Assembly (NCBI GenBank): GCA_030834765.1
Contig: JAUQXG010000434.1
Span: 1 to 10,858, forward strand
Direction: 5' to 3'
DNA from: Lutispora sp.
GTDB taxonomy: Bacteria > Bacillota > Clostridia > Lutisporales > Lutisporaceae
DNA length: 10,858 nucleotides
Made by a program: the position numbers and the translations under genes. The notes beneath the pieces are model-generated. The model saw only the letters and a program-made list of their open reading frames with translations. It had not been told where the DNA came from and searched no databases. This document shows, piece after piece, positions 5,725 through 10,858 of this stretch (position 1 is the first letter of the stretch; every line of letters starts with the position of its first letter).

Positions 5725-7402
5725 AAAATAGCCCAGATATTCTACCATTCTCATCTACGTCTATTCTCTCCGCTGACGGTACTTTAGGCAATCCTGGCAT
5801 TGTCATGATATCTCCTGTTATAGCAACTATAAAACCTGCTCCTGCTGATACTTTTACTTGCTTTATTGTAATTTTAAAGCCTTCTGGTCGTCCTAGCTTT
5901 GAAGCATCATCAGATAGGGAGTATTGTGTCTTTGCCATGCATATTGGAGTATCTATAAAGCCTAAATCTTCTAGGTTCTTGATTTCTTTATTTGCACTAG
6001 GAGTAAATACTACATCCTCTGCTCCATATACTCTCTTTGCTATCGTCTTTATTTTTTCTTTTATAGGTAAATTTACATCATAAACATATTGGAAATTATT
6101 TTCTCCTGTTTCTATCAATCTGATTACTTCATTGGCAAGGGTAACTCCACCTTTGCCTCCATCAGCCCATACTTCTGATAGTGCTACATTCGCTCCAAGA
6201 GCCTTACATTTTTCTTCTACTAGGGCTAGCTCTGCCTCTGTATCCAATGGGAATCTATTTATGGCCACTACTGCAGGGAGTCCATAGACTTTAGTCACAT
6301 TTTCAACATGCTTTAATAGATTTGGCAATCCTTGCTCTAGGGCTACTAGGTTTTCTTCTCCTAGTTTATCTTTTGCAACTCCACCATTATATTTCAATGC
6401 TCTTACTGTTGCTACGATTACTACCGCATCAGGTTTTAGCCCTGACATTCTGCATTTTATATCTATGAACTTTTCTGCGCCAAGATCTGCTCCAAATCCT
6501 GCTTCTGTGACAACATAGTCTGCAAAGTGCATCGCCATCTTTGTAGCTATTACGGAATTGCAACCATGGGCTATATTTGCAAATGGTCCTCCATGTATAA
6601 ATGCAGGTGTTCCTTCCAGTGTTTGAACAAGATTTGGTTTTAGCGCATCTTTCAATAGCGCTGCCATGGCTCCATTGGCATTTAAGTCCTTTGCCGTTAC
6701 TGGCTTATTCTCTCTTGTATATCCTATTATTATTTTCCCAAGTCTTTCTTTTAAATCTATGATGTCATTTGCAAGGCAAAATATTGCCATAACCTCTGAT
6801 GCCACGGTTATATCAAATCCATCTTCTCTTGGAACTCCGTTTGCTGTTCCGCCAAGTCCGCATACGATGTTTCTGATTTGTCTGTCATTCATGTCCATTA
6901 CTCTTTTCCAAGTAATCTTTCTTGTATCTATAGCCAAAGCATTTCCCTGTTGTATGTGATTATCAAGCAAAGCGGATAAAAGGTTATTCGCTGCTCCAAT
7001 GGCATGAAAATCTCCTGTAAAGTGAAGGTTTATATCTTCCATTGGAACTACTTGCGCATATCCGCCTCCTGCAGCTCCGCCTTTTACTCCAAATACTGGT
7101 CCTAGAGACGGCTCTCTTAATGCTACGATAGTATTATTTCCTAATCTTGATAATGCATCAGAAAGCCCAATGGTTGTAGTAGTTTTCCCCTCGCCTGCTG
7201 GAGTTGGATTTATTGCTGTAACCAATATAAGTTTAGCAGCCTTTTTATCCGCAGCTTTTTTTAAAATATTATAATCTATTTTAGCCTTATATTTTCCGTA
7301 TAACTCAAGCTCCGCTTCCCCTAATCCTAGTTTCTTTCCTATTTCTCTAATATCCTGCAATTTGGATTCTTGTGCAATTTGTATATCTGATTTAAAAGTC
7401 AT
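5723..7402 (-). CDS. fhs: Formate--tetrahydrofolate ligase
   Basis: This cytoplasmic enzyme makes 10-formyl-THF from formate, THF and ATP. It feeds purine synthesis and, in acetogens, the methyl branch of the Wood-Ljungdahl pathway. The 559 residues match the usual length of about 556. The nucleotide loop PAGEGKTTT is at 68-76, and other conserved blocks include [22 protein letters not shown] (about 96-117, glycine-rich), [27 protein letters not shown] and the C-terminal [15 protein letters not shown]. The ATG follows GGGAGGAATTACA, a good ribosome binding site. It is first in a two-gene operon with folD. The upstream 163 bp are shared with a divergent flavodoxin-like gene; I could not identify a convincing promoter or riboswitch for fhs there. 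Whether this organism uses it for acetogenesis cannot be told from the window. Confidence 0.97.
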   Translation of the reverse strand: MTFKSDIQIAQESKLQDIREIGKKLGLGEAELELYGKYKAKIDYNILKKAADKKAAKLILVTAINPTPAGEGKTTTTIGLSDALSRLGNNTIVALREPSLGPVFGVKGGAAGGGYAQVVPMEDINLHFTGDFHAIGAANNLLSALLDNHIQQGNALAIDTRKITWKRVMDMNDRQIRNIVCGLGGTANGVPREDGFDITVASEVMAIFCLANDIIDLKERLGKIIIGYTRENKPVTAKDLNANGAMAALLKDALKPNLVQTLEGTPAFIHGGPFANIAHGCNSVIATKMAMHFADYVVTEAGFGADLGAEKFIDIKCRMSGLKPDAVVIVATVRALKYNGGVAKDKLGEENLVALEQGLPNLLKHVENVTKVYGLPAVVAINRFPLDTEAELALVEEKCKALGANVALSEVWADGGKGGVTLANEVIRLIETGENNFQYVYDVNLPIKEKIKTIAKRVYGAEDVVFTPSANKEIKNLEDLGFIDTPICMAKTQYSLSDDASKLGRPEGFKITIKQVKVSAGAGFIVAITGDIMTMPGLPKVPSAERIDVDENGRISGLF

Positions 7403-7565
7403 TGTAATTCCTCCCGCTATTTATTCTAATTTAATTATTTGCAATTTTGAGATTTTAGTCCATTTTCTCATTAACTTATGATTTTGTAAATAGCACTTAT
7501 ACTTAAATATCAAAACTTGGTTTATAATACTCTATATAACACTCAATATAAATAGGAGGATCATT

Positions 7566-8141
7566 ATGATAAATATTTTAGCTATCTATGGCAGCCCTCG
7601 AAGAAATCAAAACAGTGATACACTTTTAGAAAAGTTTTTAGAAAGTTTTCACGATGAAAATTATAGTATAAATAGACTCTATGCATCAAAACAAAATATA
7701 AAGCCTTGCATCGCTTGTGATGGGTGCTACAAGGACGGAAAATGTGTTTTAAAAGATGATATGCAAGATATTTATAAGTTTATTGATGATGCAGATATTA
7801 TAATCATTGCTACACCTATCTATTTCTACACTGTCACAGCACAATTAAAAGCCTTAATTGATAGATGTCAGGCTATATGGTCTTCTAAATATATTGCTAA
7901 AACAGAAATAATCTCAAGAAAAAAGAGATTAGGCTTCTTTTTATGTACTGGTGGCGCATCTGAGGAATATTATCACCCTCATTGCTTGCTTGATGTAATG
8001 GATATTTTTTTTAAATGCATCAATACTGAATTTCGGGGTCATTTAGCTGTATTAGATGTTGATACAGTCCCTATAAAAAACAGAGCTGATATCTTAGTCA
8101 AAGCATTTGATGAAGGCAAAAGAATAAAATCATTGATTTAA
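7566..8141 (+). CDS. Flavodoxin-fold NAD(P)H/FMN oxidoreductase-like protein with compact Fe-S Cys motif
   Basis: This 191-residue protein has the flavodoxin-like FMN reductase fold. The phosphate-binding loop GSPRRNQNSDTLLEKF is at 9-24, the SPIY-type strand-loop ATPIYFYTVTAQLKALIDRC at about 82-101, and TGGASEEYYHP follows at about 130. A cluster Cys48-x2-Cys51-x2-Cys54-x5-Cys60 (in PCIACDGCYKDGKC) fits the compact [4Fe-4S] motif of iron-sulfur flavoproteins (Isf). It probably transfers electrons in the cytoplasm; donor and acceptor are unknown. AGGAGGATCATT precedes the ATG. A TATAAT at 7523-7528 may be its -10, with no clear -35. It is divergent from fhs and convergent with folT, sharing a hairpin terminator with the latter. 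Any functional link with folate metabolism is only positional. Coding sequence is more AT-rich than that of the left-hand operon. Confidence 0.88.
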   Translation: MINILAIYGSPRRNQNSDTLLEKFLESFHDENYSINRLYASKQNIKPCIACDGCYKDGKCVLKDDMQDIYKFIDDADIIIIATPIYFYTVTAQLKALIDRCQAIWSSKYIAKTEIISRKKRLGFFLCTGGASEEYYHPHCLLDVMDIFFKCINTEFRGHLAVLDVDTVPIKNRADILVKAFDEGKRIKSLI

Positions 8142-8157
8142 TTCTTACTATTAAAAT

Positions 8158-8196
8158 AATAGGGTTGAAGCAAAATTCTATTGCTTCAACCCTATT
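8158..8196. terminator. Bidirectional terminator between the flavodoxin-like gene and folT
   Basis: AATAGGGTTGAAGCAA (8158-8173) and its exact complement at 8181-8196 form a 16-bp stem with a 7-nt loop. T-rich tails follow on both strands. It lies between two convergent stop codons (8141 and 8202), as expected for a shared terminator. Confidence 0.9.
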
Positions 8197-8201
8197 TAAA
8201 C

Positions 8202-8717
8202 TTATCTTCTTATTTTTATTTTTTTCAATAACAGATATATAACTGCTATATCAATAGGAGCTATGATTGCTCTTGCTATGATTCTGCTTGGAAGTAAAAT
8301 CATAAAGCCTTTTTTATACATGATAGTAAGCCACAAAGTATTAAGGCTTAAAGAAACTATCAAATTGACTGCTACTATGGCAATTATCACTTTCCACAAA
8401 GGATATTTCTCTTTATTTCCCCAAAATATCAATCCTGGAATGAACCCTGTCAAAGCTGCACTTAATGTAAAACCAGGAAAGTATCCTCCTGTAGTTCTCA
8501 TCATAAATCCTGCAAGATCTGCAACAATTCCCGTAAGAGCTCCTACCGCAGGACCTAAAAGTATACCAGCAAGTTCTATGGGCATATCACCAAAGCTCAG
8601 TCTTACTGTATCACCAGCTATCATAATGGAAAGAAAACGTGTTAAAATAATACTGATGGCTGCCATTAGTCCCGCAATAACCATAGATGACGTGGTTAGC
8701 TTATTTCTATTGTTCAT
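8202..8717 (-). CDS. folT: Folate-specific ECF transporter S component
   Basis: This 171-residue hydrophobic protein has about six membrane segments and the usual length for ECF substrate-binding subunits. FolT-type motifs are RLSFGDMPIELAGILLGP (39-56), ALTGIVADLAGF (60-71), GGYFPGFTLSAALTGFIPG (77-95) and a late PSR (143-145). It binds folate outside the cell and works with the shared EcfA/EcfA'/EcfT energising module, which is not in this window. The ATG at 8717 has GGAGG at 8729-8725, 7 nt upstream. Identification is reinforced by the THF riboswitch in its leader, a classical folT association, and by the neighbouring THF enzymes fhs and folD. Expression should fall when reduced folate is abundant. 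The gene has its own promoter but could also receive read-through from the upstream mazG-like gene. Confidence 0.95.
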   Translation of the reverse strand: MNNRNKLTTSSMVIAGLMAAISIILTRFLSIMIAGDTVRLSFGDMPIELAGILLGPAVGALTGIVADLAGFMMRTTGGYFPGFTLSAALTGFIPGLIFWGNKEKYPLWKVIIAIVAVNLIVSLSLNTLWLTIMYKKGFMILLPSRIIARAIIAPIDIAVIYLLLKKIKIRR

Positions 8718-8722
8718 ATTCG

Positions 8723-8780
8723 CACCTCCCTCCTCCTTTAGTTTGACAGTCAGTAGTCACACTAAAGAAGGCTTGAGGCA
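8723..8780 (-). promoter_or_regulatory. SD-sequestering hairpin: expression platform of the folT riboswitch
   Basis: Reading the transcript from 8780, UGCCUC (8780-8775) pairs with GAGGUG (8728-8723). CCUUCUUUAGU (8771-8761) pairs with ACUAAAGGAGG (8742-8732) with one G-U pair. UGAC (8759-8756) pairs with GUCA (8747-8744), leaving an 8-nt loop. Together these 21 pairs bury both purine-rich tracts, including the GGAGG 7 nt before the folT start. There is no U run after it, so control is probably at translation. A weaker alternative helix pairs GAAGAA (8786-8781) with UUCUUU (8769-8764) and would free the ribosome binding site. Confidence 0.75.
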
Positions 8781-8792
8781 TTCTTCGATGCA

Positions 8793-8917
8793 ACAGCGGA
8801 TGCAGTATTGAACCGCAGGCGGTTGAAAAAAGTTCATAAAACCCTTTTTTCAATTTACCCTTCGTCTAGAGGCAACTTCCCATCCTCTAACACTTTACGC
8901 TCAATACCTACTCTGTC
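8793..8917 (-). ncRNA. Tetrahydrofolate (THF) riboswitch, folT leader
   Basis: The minus-strand leader matches the THF-I aptamer. ACAG (8916-8913) and CUGU (8796-8793) form P1, followed by the conserved GAGUAG. P2 is GUAUUGA (8907-8901) with UCAAUAC (8811-8805). P3 is UUAGAGG (8890-8884) with CCUCUAG (8872-8866), closing an 11-nt loop AUGGGAAGUUG. The conserved ACGAA (8865-8861) and the 3' block CGGUUCAAUACUGCAUCC are present. An extra 10-bp hairpin, UUGAAAAAAG with CUUUUUUCAA (8853-8823), enlarges the aptamer to about 125 nt from the usual 90-100. Binding of THF or related reduced folates represses folT. The aptamer begins about 8 nt after the predicted transcription start. Confidence 0.92.
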
Positions 8918-8931
8918 TGTAAGATATGATA

Positions 8932-8960
8932 ATTATATAATAACCTTTTGTTTATGTCTA
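8932..8960 (-). promoter_or_regulatory. Sigma-A promoter of the folT riboswitch transcript
   Basis: TAGACA at 8960-8955 and TATAAT at 8937-8932 on the minus strand are separated by exactly 17 bp. The -35 matches five of six consensus bases and the -10 is perfect. The start near 8925 lies just ahead of the THF aptamer. Confidence 0.8.
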
Positions 8961-8976
8961 TATAGCTAAAACTACT

Positions 8977-9309
8977 TTACTTTATATAGCCCTTTCTTTT
9001 CAGCTTTTCTATATGTGTTACAACTTTATTTTCAATATTCATAGAATAGCATTCTTCAAGAACAAACATCATGGATATTGCTACCTGCGCTACATCTAAA
9101 AGCTCATCTGCTATTTTATCTACTACCTCTTGTTCTTCCATTTTGCATTCTTCTCCATTTAAACCTCTGAATTTGCCTATAAGCTGTGCAAGCTCTCCTG
9201 CTTCCTCCATCAGCTTTAAAGCTGTTGATTCTATATTGGGCTTTAAGTTATTTAGCCTTGGAAGGCTAATGCTTTTAAATTCTGCCATACCTATCTCACC
9301 TTTATTCAT
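8977..9309 (-). CDS. MazG-like nucleotide pyrophosphohydrolase family protein
   Basis: This 110-residue all-helical protein has the metal-binding pattern of the all-alpha NTP pyrophosphatase superfamily: E35-E36-x2-E39 (in LMEEAGELAQ) and E69-x2-D72 (in ADELLDVAQ). Enzymes of this group hydrolyse (d)NTPs to monophosphates and pyrophosphate; the substrate here is unknown. The length suits the short single-domain clostridial MazG-like family. An alternative start is the ATG at 9288 (MAEFKSISLP), which has GGTGA 7 nt upstream; the ATG at 9309 has GGAG 8 nt upstream, so the choice is open and the first seven residues may be untranslated. It lies 24 bp after the PilZ gene, so they are probably co-transcribed. 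No terminator separates it from the folT promoter, 17 bp downstream. Confidence 0.82.
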   Translation of the reverse strand: MNKGEIGMAEFKSISLPRLNNLKPNIESTALKLMEEAGELAQLIGKFRGLNGEECKMEEQEVVDKIADELLDVAQVAISMMFVLEECYSMNIENKVVTHIEKLKRKGYIK

Positions 9310-9333
9310 ATCTCCAACTCCATCAAATTAATT

Positions 9334-9975
9334 TTATTTAACTATATTATCATTCTTTAACTTCTTCTGTCTTATCTTTAACTGCTCTTTGAAAACATAA
9401 AAAGAAATTGTTTTGATATCTTCAAGCTGCATATTTACAAATTGGCATCCTGCCTGATATGTGGATGGTTCTTCAACTTTACTAGTTCTTTTTACTATTG
9501 CAGTACAGTCCAAAAAATATTGCAGTTTTAACTTAAAGCCTATAACCATACCAGCTGGGATGTCAAGATTTGTCTCTAACAATAAGCCTCCTGCGCTTAT
9601 GTTTTTTATGGTACCAGAGAATCTTTTCCCTAGACTAATTAAAGACTTATCATGATATCTTAGAAGACTTCCTACAAATCCTATTTCACAGTCCATTCTA
9701 TTAAATTTTCTTTGTTCTATTATGTTGAAATTTTCTTGAAGTGGTTTAGCAATAAATATTGTATTATTCACAATATCCTCTATTTTAGAATAAAATTCAA
9801 AGGTTCCATTCTCCGTGACACTAATGCAAAGTATTTCACTAAATTTGGTGAGTCTCATAGCACCCTTTATATTCAAAATAATACGATCATCGTTTATCAT
9901 TTTAATATTTCCAAAGATCTCACTCTCTAATAGTGGTGAAAGTATTATTACTAGCTGCCCTAAAATTAATTCCAT
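9334..9975 (-). CDS. YcgR-like PilZ domain protein (c-di-GMP receptor)
   Basis: I choose the ATG at 9975 because AAGGAAGG lies 8 nt upstream; the longer frame starts with TTG at 10023 and only a poor site. The product has 213 residues. An N-terminal beta-rich domain (about 1-85, MELILGQLVIILSP onward) resembles the YcgR N-terminal domain. A PilZ domain follows at about 86-200 with both c-di-GMP motifs intact: Arg89-x3-Arg93 (QRKFNRMD) and Asn125-x-Ser127-x2-Gly130 (NISAGG). Such proteins bind c-di-GMP in the cytoplasm and alter flagellar motility, polysaccharide or surface behaviour; B. subtilis MotI (formerly YpfA/DgrA), a flagellar brake, is the model. No flagellar genes are nearby, so the output is unknown. 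It is first in a pair with the MazG-like gene and has a promoter at 10107-10080. Confidence 0.88.
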   Translation of the reverse strand: MELILGQLVIILSPLLESEIFGNIKMINDDRIILNIKGAMRLTKFSEILCISVTENGTFEFYSKIEDIVNNTIFIAKPLQENFNIIEQRKFNRMDCEIGFVGSLLRYHDKSLISLGKRFSGTIKNISAGGLLLETNLDIPAGMVIGFKLKLQYFLDCTAIVKRTSKVEEPSTYQAGCQFVNMQLEDIKTISFYVFKEQLKIRQKKLKNDNIVK

Positions 9976-10079
9976 AATTATGACCTTCCTTAACATTAAA
10001 ATATAAAAAAGTTTCTTATTCAAAATCCCCTGTCATAGGGCATAAGTTTTCCTACCACAGTCATTATAAATTTTAATAC

Positions 10080-10107
10080 ATTATATCAGATTTACTATTC
10101 AAATCAA
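10080..10107 (-). promoter_or_regulatory. Promoter of the pilZ-mazG-like operon
   Basis: TTGATT (10107-10102) and TATAAT (10085-10080) on the minus strand are separated by 16 bp. The predicted start near 10073 gives a leader of about 100 nt before the pilZ ATG. The leader contains a small CCCT/AGGG hairpin inside CTTAT/ATAAG arms, but it does not match a c-di-GMP riboswitch that I know. Confidence 0.55.
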
Positions 10108-10248
10108 ATAATAATATTTTATCTTAATATGATTCAAGACATATTAAAAAAGCATAACTTATTTCAGCTTTAAGTAAAGCCTTTAGTGTAACAAAATACC
10201 ACTTAAAAATCATATTATATAATGAGAATCTTACTGAGGAGGGATCGG

Positions 10249-10482
10249 ATGAGCGCCGATAGTGAGTTATTTAAAATTTTGGCTTCTGAGACTTTTTCAT
10301 CTATCCTTAATAAAGATATTATAAAGGTATGTGAGCTTAATGCACTCATATCGCTTTTAATAGAATGTAATGTACCTTTTAATTTATTCTTTAGTCAGTC
10401 CACTCATGCTGATCTTGCCTGTGCAAAGCTTACAATAGTGGTGAGCCCGACACTTACCATTACATTATCATTTGACTTTTAA
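10249..10482 (+). CDS. Small unrecognised protein, 77 aa
   Basis: AGGAGG (10237-10242) lies 6 nt before the ATG at 10249, a strong ribosome binding site; an upstream in-frame ATG at 10222 has none. The product begins MSADSELFKILASETF, has a helical, Leu/Ile-rich middle (KVCELNALISLLIECNVPF) and ends in a beta-like, Thr/Val-rich tail (KLTIVVSPTLTITLSFDF). It carries three Cys residues. No signal peptide or clear membrane helix is seen. TATAAT at 10218-10223 could be a -10, but no -35 fits; instead AACA and CATATTATA, 17 bp apart, fit the loose sigma-K-type pattern. An inverted repeat GCTTTA-AG-TAAAGC lies at 10167-10180. It stands alone on the plus strand, divergent from pilZ and ahead of a strong terminator. 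I do not recognise the family. Confidence 0.72.
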   Translation: MSADSELFKILASETFSSILNKDIIKVCELNALISLLIECNVPFNLFFSQSTHADLACAKLTIVVSPTLTITLSFDF

Positions 10483-10560
10483 TTTAAATATAAAATAAAG
10501 ATTTTACTGAGCTTTATTTATAAAATATTTTTGTCTTCCACCAAGCACCTTCCTATCCAT

Positions 10561-10604
10561 CATATAAAAAAACATACTCTGTTTCGAGTATGTTTTTTTA
10601 TATG
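10561..10604. terminator. Strong bidirectional hairpin terminator
   Basis: Arms 10561-10579 and 10586-10604 are perfectly complementary over 19 nt around a 6-nt loop (TGTTTC). The core is AACATACTC/GAGTATGTT and a run of seven T (mirrored A run on the other side) makes it work in both directions. It can end the transcript of the 77-aa gene and that of the gene entering from the right edge. The flanking stretches 10483-10560 and 10605-10767 hold nothing else I recognise. Confidence 0.88.
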
Positions 10605-10767
10605 ATAAATATTTAATATTATCTCTTTGAGTTTTACTTGGACTGTTTCTAAATTTGTTGCAATTGCACATTTTCCCTACATGGAGTAATTTTTGCAATA
10701 ATATCATTTTTTTATGTGTAATTAGCCGGAGTAAAAATATTTAGTATACAATTCGTACTACTACTTT

Positions 10768-10858
10768 TCAAAGGAATATTTGTAATAATTCAAAATCATG
10801 TCGTTCTGTAAAACCTTTCGGAATAATATTATTTGCAAGTAAGATTCCTGTAACAGCA
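10768..10858 (-). CDS. C-terminal 29 residues of a gene entering from the right edge, GAF-like end
   Basis: A minus-strand frame is open from the window edge to TGA at 10770-10768. Its peptide includes GILLANNIIPKGFTERHDF followed by ELLQIFL. This resembles the last strand and helix of GAF domains in clostridial sensors (GVL-x-ADN...T-x-x-D-x-ELLQIFA), but it stops where most GAF domains continue into their final helix. It could be the true end of a protein or a broken gene. The short length and absence of a start keep this tentative. No terminator follows until the hairpin at 10604-10561. Confidence 0.4.
   Translation of the reverse strand, partial: AVTGILLANNIIPKGFTERHDFELLQIFL

Noticed and set aside
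7403-7565. Riboswitch or strong promoter for fhs
   Set aside because: No THF aptamer blocks and no -35/-10 pair with acceptable spacing were found on the minus strand.
8263-8811. Plus-strand 182-codon frame across folT
   Set aside because: It runs antisense through folT and into its riboswitch platform; folT has far better family and regulatory support.
9976-10079. c-di-GMP riboswitch in the pilZ leader
   Set aside because: The leader lacks the conserved GEMM blocks; only a small CCCT/AGGG hairpin is present.
10504-10707. Minus-strand 67-codon frame
   Set aside because: It spans the 19-bp bidirectional terminator at 10561-10604, has no ribosome binding site and low-complexity, Lys/Asn-rich sequence.
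1-10858. CRISPR array, insertion sequence, tRNA or rRNA
   Set aside because: No regularly spaced repeats, transposase motifs, terminal inverted repeats of IS type, or RNA gene signatures were seen.

Overview
The window looks like a low-GC, spore-forming anaerobic Firmicute (class Clostridia; an Alkaliphilus-like lineage is a guess). The reasons are an AT-rich genome with GGAGG-type ribosome binding sites, a germination-type CwlD amidase, formate-tetrahydrofolate ligase beside a clostridial-type FolD, an ECF folate transporter subunit behind a tetrahydrofolate (THF) riboswitch, and a c-di-GMP PilZ protein. Most genes are on the minus strand. The exceptions are a flavodoxin-like gene (7566-8141) and a small orphan gene (10249-10482).

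Region 1 (1-3782, minus) is one probable operon led by a PadR-type repressor. Its consensus promoter (TTGACA, 18 bp, TATAAT) is overlapped by a perfect 22-nt inverted repeat, which suggests autorepression. Downstream, in transcription order, come a tiny 16-codon ORF candidate, a divergent UPF0718-like permease, a membrane-anchored DUF362 protein, a second UPF0718/COG0701 permease and a second, soluble DUF362 protein cut by the window edge. The order permease-DUF362-permease-DUF362 looks like a tandemly duplicated two-gene module of unknown function. It is the best candidate here for an undescribed system, and it appears richer in GC than the rest of the window.

Region 2 (3783-4860, minus) holds cwlD between two hairpin terminators, with a non-coding gap of about 150 bp behind it that contains an AT-rich palindrome.

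Region 3 (4855-8960) is a folate and one-carbon block. fhs and folD form a tight operon (fhs makes 10-formyl-THF; folD is the methylene-THF dehydrogenase/cyclohydrolase family member). A divergent flavin/Fe-S oxidoreductase-like gene follows, then convergent folT. folT has a -35/-10 promoter, a THF riboswitch with an extra hairpin, and a long hairpin that buries its Shine-Dalgarno sequence. FolD lacks two residues associated with cyclohydrolase activity (Lys and Gln), so it may act only as the dehydrogenase.

Region 4 (8977-10107, minus) is a pilZ - mazG-like pair with its own promoter. Region 5 (10108-10858) contains an unrecognised 77-aa gene on the plus strand, a strong bidirectional terminator, and the last 29 codons of a minus-strand gene entering from the right edge whose sequence resembles the end of a GAF domain. 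Several starts were moved downstream on ribosome-binding-site evidence (permease at 3034, folD at 5709, pilZ at 9975).
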